A DNA stretch of 64,000 bases from Brevundimonas sp. 357 (lineage in GTDB: Bacteria > Pseudomonadota > Alphaproteobacteria > Caulobacterales > Caulobacteraceae): NCBI RefSeq assembly GCF_003938605.1, contig NZ_RHWX01000005.1, forward strand, positions 124,001-188,000, written 5' to 3'. The position numbers and the translations under genes are program-made. Positions 17,487-25,651 of the stretch are shown here, piece by piece (position 1 is the stretch's first letter; every line of letters begins with the position of its first letter). The notes below the pieces were generated by a model that saw nothing but the letters and a program-made list of their open reading frames with translations, was not told where the DNA came from and ran no database searches.

Positions 17487-18593
17487 ATGTATTGCGACGC
17501 AGTCGCTGAATGGAGTGTGCTGTTGGCGAGTCTAGACCCTACCGCGTCCAGCGCGACGCCCGATGCGGTCGCGGCCTATGGGCGCGACGTGCGGCTGCGG
17601 TTCCTGGCCATCGGCGGGCTGGCGGTTCTGGCCTTGTGCAGCCTGCTGCTGGACGTGGTGACGGGGCCGTCCTCGATCTCGCCGCTGGCCGTGCTTCAGG
17701 GCGTGTTCGACCCGTCCAGCCTGTCCACGGCCCAGCAGGCCATCGTCTGGCAGGTGCGCCTGCCCTACGCCCTGATGGCGATGATGGTCGGCGCCGCCCT
17801 GGCTCTGGCGGGCGCCGAGATGCAGACGGTGCTGAACAATCCCCTGGCGAGCCCCTTCACCCTTGGGGTGTCGTCTGCCGCCTCGTTCGGCGCGTCGCTG
17901 GCCATCGTGCTGGGCGTGGGGGCCGGCTTCATCGGCGCCGACTGGCTGGTGCCGCTGAACGCCTTCGTCTTCGCCTTCGGCTCGGTGCTGGCGCTTCAGG
18001 CCCTGGCGCGGATGAAGGGCTCGGGGGTCGAGAACATCGTCCTGTTCGGCATCGCCCTGGTCTTCGCCTTCAACGCCCTGACGGCCCTGGTGCAGTTCCT
18101 GTCGTCGGCCGAGGCGCTGCAGCAGCTGGTGTTCTGGACCATGGGGTCGCTGTCGCGCGCCACCTGGGGCAATGTCGCGGCCCTGGGCGTGGTGCTGGCG
18201 GCGGTCGCGCCCTTCTCCCTGCTGTCCTCGCGCGGCCTGACGGCGCTGCGCCTCGGCGAGGATCGGGCCATGAGCTTCGGCGTGGACGTGAAGCGCCTGC
18301 GTTTCCTGTCTCTGTTACGGGTCAGCCTGTTGTCGGCGACGGCCGTGGCCTTCGTCGGCGCCATCGGCTTCATCGGTCTGGTCGGACCGCACATCGCCCG
18401 CCTGCTGGTGGGCGAGGATCACCGCTTCTTCCTGCCGGCCAGCATCCTATCCGGGGCCGTCATCATGTCGCTGGCCTCGGCGGCGTCGAAGATCATCGTG
18501 CCGGGCGTGTTGATGCCGGTCGGCATCGTCACCGCCGTGATCGGGGTGCCGGTCTTCCTGGTGCTGATCTTCCGCAACGGGGGACGCGCATGA
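17487..18593 (+). CDS. FecCD family ABC transporter permease
   Basis: The product is about 368 residues with nine to ten membrane segments and the FecCD signature WQVRLPYALMAMMVGAALALAGAEMQTVLNNPLASPFTLGVSSAASFGAS near residues 90-140. The C-terminal GAIGFIGLVGPHIARLLVGEDHR is the coupling-helix region contacting the ATPase. It carries iron-siderophore, haem or B12 through the inner membrane. The start is uncertain: ATG 17487 lies only 30 bases from the divergent esterase start, and TTG 17523 has a GGAG at suitable spacing. It overlaps the ATPase gene by 4 bases (ATGA). Confidence 0.93.
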   Translation: MYCDAVAEWSVLLASLDPTASSATPDAVAAYGRDVRLRFLAIGGLAVLALCSLLLDVVTGPSSISPLAVLQGVFDPSSLSTAQQAIVWQVRLPYALMAMMVGAALALAGAEMQTVLNNPLASPFTLGVSSAASFGASLAIVLGVGAGFIGADWLVPLNAFVFAFGSVLALQALARMKGSGVENIVLFGIALVFAFNALTALVQFLSSAEALQQLVFWTMGSLSRATWGNVAALGVVLAAVAPFSLLSSRGLTALRLGEDRAMSFGVDVKRLRFLSLLRVSLLSATAVAFVGAIGFIGLVGPHIARLLVGEDHRFFLPASILSGAVIMSLASAASKIIVPGVLMPVGIVTAVIGVPVFLVLIFRNGGRA

Positions 18594-19375
18594 CCGGGCT
18601 GGATATCCAGAACCTCAGCGCCGATTACGGCGGTCGCCCCATCGTCAAGGGCCTCAGCCTGCCGCCGCTCAGCCCCGGCGAGGTAGTGTCCGTGGTCGGC
18701 CCGAACGGCGCGGGCAAGAGCACCTTCCTGCGGGCCCTGGCGGGTCTGATCCCGGCCAAGGGCGTGATCCGGCTGGACGAGACCGAGCTGACCGGACTGT
18801 CGCTGGCCGATCGGGCCAAGCGCGTCACCTACATGCCCCAGACTCTGCCGCAGGGCGTGGCCTTGACGGTGCTGGAGACCGTGGTGGCCTCGATCCGCGC
18901 TACGCCTCTGGGCGGCGCCGGCTTCACCGACAGGCAGGCCGTCGAGCGCGCCTATGAGGTGCTGCAGCGCATCGGCGCCGAGACTCTGGCCGGGCAGCGT
19001 CTGGACCGGCTGTCGGGCGGTCAGAAGCAGTTGGCGGGCCTGGCCCAGGCCCTGGCGCGCGAACCGCGCCTGCTGCTGCTGGACGAGCCGACCAGCGCGC
19101 TGGACCTGCACTATCAGTTGCGGGTGCTGGACCTGGCGCGCGAGGCGGCGGCAGAGCGGGGCATGACGGTGATGATCGTCCTGCACGACCTGCAGGCGGC
19201 GGCGCGGGTGTCCGACCGGATCGCCGTCATGGCCAAGGGGCGGTTGGTCGCTTTCGGAACGCCGGACGAGGCGGTGACGCCTGCCATTCTGGCCGAGGTC
19301 TACCGCGTCTCGGCCCGCGTTCAACGCTGCGATCGCGGGGTGCTGCAGGTCATGATCGACGACGTGCTGAGCTAG
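18590..19375 (+). CDS. ABC transporter ATP-binding protein (FepC/BtuD-like)
   Basis: The 261-residue ATPase has Walker A GPNGAGKST, Q-loop YMPQTLPQG, signature LSGGQKQLAGLAQALA, Walker B LLLLDEPTSALD and the H-loop VLHDLQAA. It couples ATP hydrolysis to the FecCD permease encoded just upstream, whose stop overlaps this start. The Fe-siderophore/B12 subgroup is inferred from the permease partner. Confidence 0.94.
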   Translation: MTGLDIQNLSADYGGRPIVKGLSLPPLSPGEVVSVVGPNGAGKSTFLRALAGLIPAKGVIRLDETELTGLSLADRAKRVTYMPQTLPQGVALTVLETVVASIRATPLGGAGFTDRQAVERAYEVLQRIGAETLAGQRLDRLSGGQKQLAGLAQALAREPRLLLLDEPTSALDLHYQLRVLDLAREAAAERGMTVMIVLHDLQAAARVSDRIAVMAKGRLVAFGTPDEAVTPAILAEVYRVSARVQRCDRGVLQVMIDDVLS

Positions 19376-19379
19376 GGCT

Positions 19380-19595
19380 TCCCTCTCCCGATGGGAGAGG
19401 GCTTGAGCCTCCAAGAGCCGGAGGCGATTGGAACAGGCGAAAGGGTGAGGGTTCTGTCCTGTCAGTCGGCGTAAGCCGTCGCAATTGCATGGCGGTCAGC
19501 TTGCGCTGACTTCAACCGGGAACCCTCACCCTTTCGCGCAAGAGCGACGGCTACGCCGCCGCGCGCTCAAGCCCTCTCCCAACAGGCGAGGGCGA
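19380..19595. repeat. Head-to-head pair of intergenic repeats
   Basis: A left unit (19381-19453) starts with the hairpin CCCTCTCCC-GAT-GGGAGAGGG, then GCTTGAG, and ends CGAAAGGGTGAGGGTTC. A right unit (19519-19595) is its inverted counterpart, starting GAACCCTCACCCTTTCG and ending CTCAAGCCCTCTCCCA. About 65 unrelated bases separate them. The pair lies between the convergent ATPase and YncE genes. Confidence 0.75.
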
Positions 19596-19604
19596 CAAGC
19601 GTCT

Positions 19605-20675
19605 TTACGGACGGATCAGCGTCACCACGTCGCCGGTCGGGTCGACCGGGACCGGCGTGCCGGCCGGGGCGCCGCGCGGCAGGCCGCGGGCCTTGTTCGA
19701 GACGTAGACGGCGTTGGTCGCGCGGTCGATGGCGATGGTCTGGGGGAAGGTGCCCGTCTGCAGGTTCGCCTTCACCGCATAGGTGTCCGAATCCAGCACC
19801 GTCACCGTGCCCGCCTGACGGTTGGCGACGTAGATCTGCTTGACCGCGCCGTTGTAGGCGACGCTCAGGGCGCCCGCGCCGGTGGCGACCTTGTGGATCA
19901 GGGCGCCGGTGTCGGCGTTCAGAACCGTCAGCTCGCCCGACTTCTGATTGGCGACGAACAGGCGGCGGCCTTCGGAATCGACGGCGACGTTGATGGTCGA
20001 GTCGCCGTGCGACGGCCACTTGCCGACCGTCTCGCCGGTGGCCAGGTCGATGGCCGCGACTTCATTGCTGCTCATGCCCGTGACGTAGAGGCGGTTGGTC
20101 GAGGGATCGAGCGCCGCGCCGGTCAGGCCGCCGACCGTGGCGGTGATGGTGCGTTCGACCGTGTTGGTCGCGCCGTCGATGACCCAGATCAGGTTCGGCT
20201 TGGAGGCGTCGCCCGCCTCGCCGCCGACGACGCTGACATAGACCTTGTTGTTCGCCTCATCGACGACGACCTGGCGGACGTGGGCGCCTTCTTCGTCGCC
20301 GTTGCGGATGGCGGCGATCACCGCGCCCGTGCGGGCGTTGATGGCCGTGATCACGCCCGAACGGGTGTCGGTGCCGTACAGCACCTGGGTGCGGGTGTTC
20401 AGGTTCAGGCCGTAGAGCGGGTTGGCCGAGACGTCGACCGAGGATTCCGGCGCCAGTGTCTGGCCCTGCAGGCGGACGATCTGGGCCTGGTTGGCGCCGC
20501 GCGGGCCGACGGCGGCGACATAGAGGTCGTTGTCGGCCGGGTTGAAGACGATCTCGTACAGGCCTCCGGGGGCGACCTTGACGGTCTTCTCGATGGTCTG
20601 GGCCGAGGCGGTTGAGGCCATCGCCAGGGCGGCGAAGGCGGCGGCGGTCAGAATGCCGTTGCGAAGGGTGATCAT
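19605..20675 (-). CDS. YncE family beta-propeller protein (secreted)
   Basis: The 356-residue product has a Sec signal (MITLRNGILTAAAFAALAMASTASA). Repeating blades of the YVTN type follow (NDLYVAAVG, NNKVYVSVVGG, TNRLYVTGMSSNEVAAIDLATGE, GRRLFVANQKSGELTVLNADTG, KQIYVANRQAGTVTVLDSD, TNAVYVSNKARG), making a seven-bladed propeller. It begins 20 bases after the binding-protein gene and is probably co-transcribed. YncE-like proteins are often found next to TonB-dependent uptake genes; its role here is inferred from that. Confidence 0.88.
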   Translation of the reverse strand: MITLRNGILTAAAFAALAMASTASAQTIEKTVKVAPGGLYEIVFNPADNDLYVAAVGPRGANQAQIVRLQGQTLAPESSVDVSANPLYGLNLNTRTQVLYGTDTRSGVITAINARTGAVIAAIRNGDEEGAHVRQVVVDEANNKVYVSVVGGEAGDASKPNLIWVIDGATNTVERTITATVGGLTGAALDPSTNRLYVTGMSSNEVAAIDLATGETVGKWPSHGDSTINVAVDSEGRRLFVANQKSGELTVLNADTGALIHKVATGAGALSVAYNGAVKQIYVANRQAGTVTVLDSDTYAVKANLQTGTFPQTIAIDRATNAVYVSNKARGLPRGAPAGTPVPVDPTGDVVTLIRP

Positions 20676-20695
20676 GACGGTTCTCCGGGATGAAA

Positions 20696-21835
20696 TCAGG
20701 CGGCCGGGACCAGATCGGTCCAGTAGTCCCCGCGATAGGGGACGGCCAGGAAGTCCTTGTTGATCGTGTCCAGCGTCGCGCGCGGGTCCAGATCGGCGAA
20801 CAGTTCGGGCTGGATCCACTTGGCCAGAACCTCGGTGACGACGATGTCGATGGGCGAGTTGATCAGCTGGTGCGACAGGCCGTGCACCTTGCCCTCGCGC
20901 ACCGCCTTCAGGGTCGACAGGCCGCGTCGCCCGGCCACGCGGCGCAGCGAGGCGCGCGAGGTCTCGACGTCATATTTCGGGCCGACGACGAAGCCGCCGG
21001 TCTTTTCCAGATGCGGGCCGCCGGTGGCGATGTAGATGTCCGGATCGCGCTCGACCACGAACTCCAGGTTCAGCTTGCCTGACGGCTGTTTCAGCACCTC
21101 GGCGCCGATGTTGCGGGCGCCGACGAAGGTCAGATAGTCGCCGATGTTCCCGGCCCCGACCGAGTTGCAGCAGTCCGGTCCGTTGCCCGCGTGAGCCTCC
21201 AGGAAGACCGTCGGCTTCTGCGCGTCCTTCAGTCCGGTCACGCGGTCGGAGATGACCTTCAGCCGGGCGGCGCGGAAGGCGTTGTAGGCCTCGGCCTGTT
21301 CCTCGCGGCCGATCATAAACCCCAGCAGGCTCAGGCTGCGCGGCTGGTTCTGGAACGGGTGCTGGAAGAAGTCGATATAGGCGACGCGCACGCCCGCCTG
21401 CTCCAGTTGGGCCGTCTGGGCGTCGGTCGGGCCGGAATCCAGCGACACCAGGGCCACCTGCGGCTGGGCGCCCAGCACCGCCTCGACGTTGAAGGCGGCG
21501 GCCGAACTCGGCGTCTTGGGCAGGGTCGCCAGCGCCGGGGTTTTCTCAAGATAGGCGGCGTAGATGTCCGGGCTGAGGCGGTTCACGTCACCCGCCCATG
21601 CGGCCAGCAGGCTGACCGGATCGGGATGGATCAGCGACAGGGCGATCAGGAAGCGGCTGTCGTCGATCGACAGCTTCGTCACCGGCGGGGTGATCGCCAG
21701 CGGCCGGTCGCGCAGGTCGGTCAGCAGGGAGGTCGGTGCGGCCTGGTCCCGGCGCGTGCAGGCGGCGGCCCCGGTCGCCATCAGGGCGGCGGCGCCCAGC
21801 AGCAGGGCCCGACGTCCCAGGTTGAAATCGGCCAT
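20696..21835 (-). CDS. ABC transporter substrate-binding protein (FecB/BtuF-like)
   Basis: The 379-residue product has a twin-arginine-like lipoprotein leader (NLGRRALLLGAAALMATGAAAC). The mature part has the helical-backbone type III binding fold: VEAVLGAQPQVALVSLDSGPTD, a long central segment, then DIYIATGGPHLEKTGGFVVGP. This is the periplasmic component for the FecCD transporter, although it lies on the opposite strand about 1.3 kb away. The ATG at 21835 is chosen because GAGG lies about 9 bases upstream. Confidence 0.88.
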   Translation of the reverse strand: MADFNLGRRALLLGAAALMATGAAACTRRDQAAPTSLLTDLRDRPLAITPPVTKLSIDDSRFLIALSLIHPDPVSLLAAWAGDVNRLSPDIYAAYLEKTPALATLPKTPSSAAAFNVEAVLGAQPQVALVSLDSGPTDAQTAQLEQAGVRVAYIDFFQHPFQNQPRSLSLLGFMIGREEQAEAYNAFRAARLKVISDRVTGLKDAQKPTVFLEAHAGNGPDCCNSVGAGNIGDYLTFVGARNIGAEVLKQPSGKLNLEFVVERDPDIYIATGGPHLEKTGGFVVGPKYDVETSRASLRRVAGRRGLSTLKAVREGKVHGLSHQLINSPIDIVVTEVLAKWIQPELFADLDPRATLDTINKDFLAVPYRGDYWTDLVPAA

Positions 21836-21846
21836 CAGCCCCATCC

Positions 21847-22008
21847 TCACAAGTCCCAGCTCATGCCCATCCAATAGCGACGCCCATCGCTTTGGAAGCC
21901 GCAATCGACGGCATGCGGCGTCTTGCTTTTCAGACGGAGGCAGGGATGCGTCGCAAGGACGCGGGTGGCCGCGAACGAGGCCAATATGCTTGCGGCGCCG
22001 GTCTTCAA
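21847..22008 (-). pseudogene. Possible remnant of a TonB-dependent receptor (internal deletion)
   Basis: A 53-codon frame starts at TTG 22008 (GGAG nearby) with MKTGAASILASFAATRVLA, which looks like the first part of a signal peptide. It ends CGFQSDGRRYWMGMSWDL, which looks like the last beta-strand and aromatic C-terminus of an outer-membrane receptor. Nothing of the plug or barrel is present between them. It lies just upstream of the binding-protein gene, where the receptor of such loci is often found. The reading as a deletion product is inference; a chance short frame is possible. Confidence 0.3.
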
Positions 22009-22045
22009 GCTGGTCGCTCCGTCCTCAGATCGTGAGGATGGTGGG

Positions 22046-22070
22046 TAGTAATAATCACTCGCACTTGCAA
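22046..22070 (-). promoter_or_regulatory. Possible Fur-type iron-responsive site
   Basis: On the minus strand, TTGCAAGTGCGAGTGATTAT and the following TACTA resemble alphaproteobacterial iron-responsive operators with a GTGATTATTAC core, and lie ~40 bases upstream of the putative receptor-remnant start. The match is approximate. Confidence 0.28.
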
Positions 22071-22123
22071 GCGCGGTGTATCGGACAAGCTGACGAAAGA
22101 CGCCCGGGGGCATCGAAAAGAGG

Positions 22124-22354
22124 TTAGGCGGCGGGCGTGGCCTGCAGCGCCGCAGGCGGTTCCTGCACCATGAAGGGCCCCATGGCGAAGGCCGCCACGG
22201 CGGCGCCGGCCGACAGGGCCAGAACCGCTACGACGACATAGGCCGTCACGGCGCGCGAACGACGGCGGCGAAACCCTCCCGGCCTGACGTTGCGGACCAG
22301 CACATAGGGCTGATTGCTGAAGGCCTCGGAGCCCACGATGTTATGCTGAGACAA
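22124..22354 (-). CDS. Small single-pass membrane protein
   Basis: The frame encodes 76 residues from a TTG start (no ATG is available before the membrane segment). A soluble ~38-residue N-terminus with an Arg-rich stop (GGFRRRRSRAV) precedes one membrane helix (~38-60) and a Pro/Ala-rich tail. GAGAG upstream of the TTG may serve as ribosome-binding site. No family recognised. Confidence 0.5.
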   Translation of the reverse strand: MSQHNIVGSEAFSNQPYVLVRNVRPGGFRRRRSRAVTAYVVVAVLALSAGAAVAAFAMGPFMVQEPPAALQATPAA

Positions 22355-22455
22355 GAATACGCTCTCGACTGTCCTGTGACGGACCGTTCAGAGAGCGGCC
22401 ACATGAGGCCAAAGGATGGCGAACGGCGCTCGGCTTCTACAAAACTACAGCGAAG

Positions 22456-22992
22456 TCAACTGCCAAGGTTGACGTTGATCGCTCGACCGCCGCGCGTCTG
22501 GACCCGGCGCATCACCACCATGATGTCGTCTCCCGCCTTGACCGGAGAGATCAGGAACCAGCTGCCGTCCGGCAGACCGCTGAAGCTGAAGGCGCCGTCG
22601 GCGCACGCTTCGGCGCGCTCGAACGAGCGGTAGTCGGCGCCCTGTTCTCCTGCCGAGCGGGCGCGCACTACGGCGGCGGGCACGGCGGCGCGGTCGGTCG
22701 AGCCGTACAGGCGCTGCATCCGGGCGCGGGTGTAGGGGGTGTCGGGGATCAGGCCCACATTGCCGACGCAGTTGAAGCTGCGGCCGTCCTGGGCGAAGGC
22801 GACGCGGCCGTTGATCGAGGCTTGGCCGGAGCGCGTCGACCAGGTGAAGTCGTCGGCGCTGAACTCGGCCGGGCCGCTCGTTCCGCCGCCCATCGGCGTT
22901 GTGGCGCAGGCGGCCAGGGTCAGGCCGGCGGCCGCTGCGGCGGCCAGGGCGGTCAGGCGCGAACGGCGCGCGTTCGAGGGGCGGTCGGTCAT
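22456..22992 (-). CDS. Lipoprotein with carboxypeptidase-regulatory-like fold
   Basis: The product is 178 residues. A lipobox (TLAAC, Cys ~29) follows a basic leader with an extended Ala-rich helix. The mature part has beta-sandwich features: SINGRVAFAQDGRSFNCVGNVGLIPDTPYTRARM, and near the C-terminus the FSFSGLPDGSWFLIS pattern common to CarboxypepD_reg-like domains. Two Cys pairs may form disulfides. Function unknown; probably an envelope structural or accessory protein. Confidence 0.72.
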   Translation of the reverse strand: MTDRPSNARRSRLTALAAAAAAGLTLAACATTPMGGGTSGPAEFSADDFTWSTRSGQASINGRVAFAQDGRSFNCVGNVGLIPDTPYTRARMQRLYGSTDRAAVPAAVVRARSAGEQGADYRSFERAEACADGAFSFSGLPDGSWFLISPVKAGDDIMVVMRRVQTRGGRAINVNLGS

Positions 22993-23145
22993 CGTGGGTC
23001 GGCTCCCGGCTTTCTCGGATCAGGCGAGTTTCGGCATGACCCCCGTCGCAGGGGCGAGTCAAGGTTGCCCGGCGTCGCGGCCTGCTCCACAAGAGGCGTC
23101 GGAGACCGGACGACAGAGGCCGGCCGAAGTGAATTCAGGGATTTC

Positions 23146-24348
23146 ATGACCGTCACCATCGACGACATCCGGGCGGCGCAACAACGTATCGCCGGCCAGG
23201 TCGACCGCACGCCCGTCCGCTATTCCCGCCGCTTGTCGCAGCTGACCGGGGCGGAGATCTGGATCAAGTTCGACAATCTGCATTTCACCGGCAGCTTCAA
23301 GGAGCGCGGCGCCCTGAACCGGTTGCTGCAGCTGACGCCGGACGAGATGAAGCGCGGCGTCGTCGCCGCCTCGGCGGGCAACCACGCCCAGGCCCTAGCC
23401 TATCACGGCGGCCGTCTGGGCGTGCCCGTGACCATCGTCATGCCCGAGGGCACCCCCTTCGTGAAGGTGGACGGCACCCGCGCCCACGGCGCTGATGTGG
23501 TCATCCACGGCCTCGACTTCTCAGCCTCGACCGAGGAGGCCAAGCGGCTTCAGGCCGAGCATGGCTATGTCTTCGTCTCGGCCTTCGACGACGAGGGCAT
23601 CGTCGCGGGGCAGGGGGTCTGCGGCCTGGAGTTTCTGGAGGACGCGCCGGACCTGGACGCCCTCATCATCCCCATCGGCGGCGGCGGCCTGATCGCGGGC
23701 AGCGCCATCGCCGCCAAGGCGATGAAGCCGGGCATCAAGATCTTCGGCGTCGAGGCCGCCCGCTATCCGTCCTTCACGGCGCGCCGTCGCGGCGAACCGG
23801 CCAAATGCAGCGGCCAGACCATCGCCGAGGGCATCGCCATCAAGGCCGTGGGCGAGATTCCCTTCGCCCTGGCCGACAGCCTGATCGACGAGGTCTTCGT
23901 CTGCGAAGAGGCTGATTTCGAAAAGGGCGTGGCCCTGCTGGCGACGCTGGAGAAGACGGTGGCCGAGGGCGCCGGGGCCGGCGGCCTGGCCGCCATCCTG
24001 GCCAACCCGGAACGCTTTAAGGGCATGAAGATCGGCGTCGAGCTGACCGGCGGCAACATCGACGCCCGCATGCTGGCCGTGGTGCTGAACCGTGAAATGG
24101 TCCGCGAGAAGCGGCTGATCGTCTATCGCATCCTGGGCGACGACCGCCCCGGCATGCTGTCGGCCATGGCCGCCGTGATCGGCGGGCTGGGCGGCAACAT
24201 CATCGACGTGGTGCACAACCGGCTGGCGCTGGACGTGCCCGCCAAGGGCGCCGAGTTCGACATCATGGTCGAGACCCGCGACGCCCGTCATGCCGAGGAA
24301 ATCGGCGCCGCCTTGAAGGACCAGGGTTATGAACTTCGCATGGGCTAA
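23146..24348 (+). CDS. ilvA: Threonine ammonia-lyase (threonine dehydratase)
   Basis: The 400-residue PLP enzyme converts threonine to 2-oxobutanoate. The PLP Lys is K52 in TGSFKERGALN, the phosphate-binding Gly loop is PIGGGGLIAG, and a single ACT domain (VYRILGDDRPGMLSAMAAVIGGLGGNI) follows at residues ~325-400. This layout matches the short biodegradative/TdcB-like or bacterial ilvA-type enzyme with one ACT domain, not the two-ACT E. coli IlvA. The ATG at 23146 begins the standard N-terminus. The end overlaps the FKBP gene by 20 bases. Confidence 0.93.
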   Translation: MTVTIDDIRAAQQRIAGQVDRTPVRYSRRLSQLTGAEIWIKFDNLHFTGSFKERGALNRLLQLTPDEMKRGVVAASAGNHAQALAYHGGRLGVPVTIVMPEGTPFVKVDGTRAHGADVVIHGLDFSASTEEAKRLQAEHGYVFVSAFDDEGIVAGQGVCGLEFLEDAPDLDALIIPIGGGGLIAGSAIAAKAMKPGIKIFGVEAARYPSFTARRRGEPAKCSGQTIAEGIAIKAVGEIPFALADSLIDEVFVCEEADFEKGVALLATLEKTVAEGAGAGGLAAILANPERFKGMKIGVELTGGNIDARMLAVVLNREMVREKRLIVYRILGDDRPGMLSAMAAVIGGLGGNIIDVVHNRLALDVPAKGAEFDIMVETRDARHAEEIGAALKDQGYELRMG

Positions 24349-24871
24349 GCGCCCCCTCGGCGCCGCTATGGCCGCGACCGCCCTTCTGGCTCTCGCCGCT
24401 TGCGGCCGTCCCGCCGCCGCGCCTGAAGACCTGGCGAAGAATGCGGCGGAATCAGCCGCCTACATGAAGAAGAACGCCTCGGAAGAGGGGGTGCAGACCC
24501 TGCCGTCCGGCCTGCAGTACAAGGTCGTGGCCTCTGGTCCGGCGGGCGGCGTCAGCCCCGATCGCAACGACCTGGTCAGGGTCGATTATGAAGGCACGCT
24601 GACCGACGGCACGGTGTTCGACAGCTCGTTCAAGCGCGGCGCCCCGGCGGTCTTCTCGCCCGAGGGCGTGGTGCCCGGTTGGACCGAGGCCCTGCAGCTG
24701 ATGAAGCCCGGCGACGAGTGGATTCTCTTCCTGCCGCCCGAGCTGGGCTACGGCGAGATGGGCGGCCCGCCGATGATTCCGGGCAACGCCGTGCTGGTGT
24801 TCCGCCTGAAGCTGCTGGACGTTGCGCCGGTCCCCGGCGGCGGGCGCGGCGTCGGCTCGGCGATGGGCTGA
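24329..24871 (+). CDS. FKBP-type peptidyl-prolyl cis-trans isomerase lipoprotein
   Basis: The 180-residue product is a lipoprotein (lipobox LAAC, Cys ~25) with a short helical linker and a complete FKBP domain: LVRVDYEGTLTDGTVFDSSF, VVPGWTEALQLMKPGDEWILFLPPELGYGE, IPGNAVLVFRLKLLDV. It should assist folding at the periplasmic face. It overlaps the 3' end of ilvA by 20 bases, so translation is probably coupled. Confidence 0.93.
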   Translation: MNFAWAKRPLGAAMAATALLALAACGRPAAAPEDLAKNAAESAAYMKKNASEEGVQTLPSGLQYKVVASGPAGGVSPDRNDLVRVDYEGTLTDGTVFDSSFKRGAPAVFSPEGVVPGWTEALQLMKPGDEWILFLPPELGYGEMGGPPMIPGNAVLVFRLKLLDVAPVPGGGRGVGSAMG

Positions 24872-24875
24872 CCTT

Positions 24876-25047
24876 TCCTTCTCCCCTTGTGGGAGAAGGT
24901 GGGCGCCTGAGGCGCTCGGATGAGGGGTGTTATCGCGGCGGCCTGAAGGTTTGATCACGCCGTCGCCGCATCCTTGCTGAATGTCGCGCCGACACCCCTC
25001 ATCCGTCTCGCTGCGCGAGCCACCTTCTCCCACAAGGGGAGAAGGGC
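24876..25047. repeat. Head-to-head intergenic repeat pair (CTTCTCCCC type)
   Basis: The left unit (from ~24877) reads CCTTCTCCCC, GGGAGAAGGTGG, then a GGATGAGGGGTGTT end near 24931. The right unit is inverted: CACCCCTCATCC from 24993, then CCACCTTCTCCC and GGGGAGAAGG to 25046. It fills the convergent gap between the FKBP gene and coq7. The same element type occurs at 46442-46608. Confidence 0.8.
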
Positions 25048-25048
25048 T

Positions 25049-25639
25049 TTAAATGCGTTCGCTGATCTTGATGGCGGCCTTGCAGCCGACCTTGATGACG
25101 CTGCTGAGCAGGCGATAGGCCGGCGCCTTGCGGCTGCCGTGCTCGATGGCGTGGTCGTGGTGGGCCAGTTCCTCTTCGCGGAACTTGGTCAGTTCGGCGG
25201 CCAGTTCGGGATCGCGGTCGCGGATCTCCTCGATCTGATCGGCGTAGTGTTTCTCGATGACGCTCTCGACCGCCTCGGTGCAGGCGTGGGCGGCCTTTTC
25301 CGAGATCAGGGCCGTGCCCGCGCCCAGGGCCGTCGCCGCCAGCTTCCACAGCGGGATCATGGCCGTGGGGCGCACCCGGTTCTCGTTCAGCAGGGTCTCG
25401 AAGCGGGCCAGGTGGACGGCTTCGTGCCCCTCCATCTCCGTCAGGTCGGCGGCGATGGCGTCCTTGCCCTTGCGGCCTTCCAGCACGGCGCGCTGGGCGC
25501 GATAGATGTGGACGGCGGCGAACTCGCCCGCGTGGTCGACGCGCAGCATCTCGGCCAGGCGCGCCTTGTCCTGACCCACGCCGGGGCGAGCCAGGGGGAT
25601 GCGGCGGGCGGCGGAGACGGCTTCGGCTGATTGGGTCAT
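25049..25639 (-). CDS. coq7: Demethoxyubiquinone hydroxylase family (COQ7)
   Basis: The 196-residue diiron enzyme is expected to hydroxylate 2-polyprenyl-3-methyl-6-methoxy-1,4-benzoquinol in ubiquinone synthesis. The Glu/His ligands lie in two helix-pair repeats: MLRVDHAGEFAAVHIYRAQ with EMEGHEAVHL, and AHACTEAVESVIEKHYADQI with FREEELAHHDHAIEHG. It replaces ubiF in many alphaproteobacteria. It lies in a minus-strand group with dsbB and YqaA. Confidence 0.93.
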   Translation of the reverse strand: MTQSAEAVSAARRIPLARPGVGQDKARLAEMLRVDHAGEFAAVHIYRAQRAVLEGRKGKDAIAADLTEMEGHEAVHLARFETLLNENRVRPTAMIPLWKLAATALGAGTALISEKAAHACTEAVESVIEKHYADQIEEIRDRDPELAAELTKFREEELAHHDHAIEHGSRKAPAYRLLSSVIKVGCKAAIKISERI

Positions 25640-25651
25640 GACGCCTCTATC

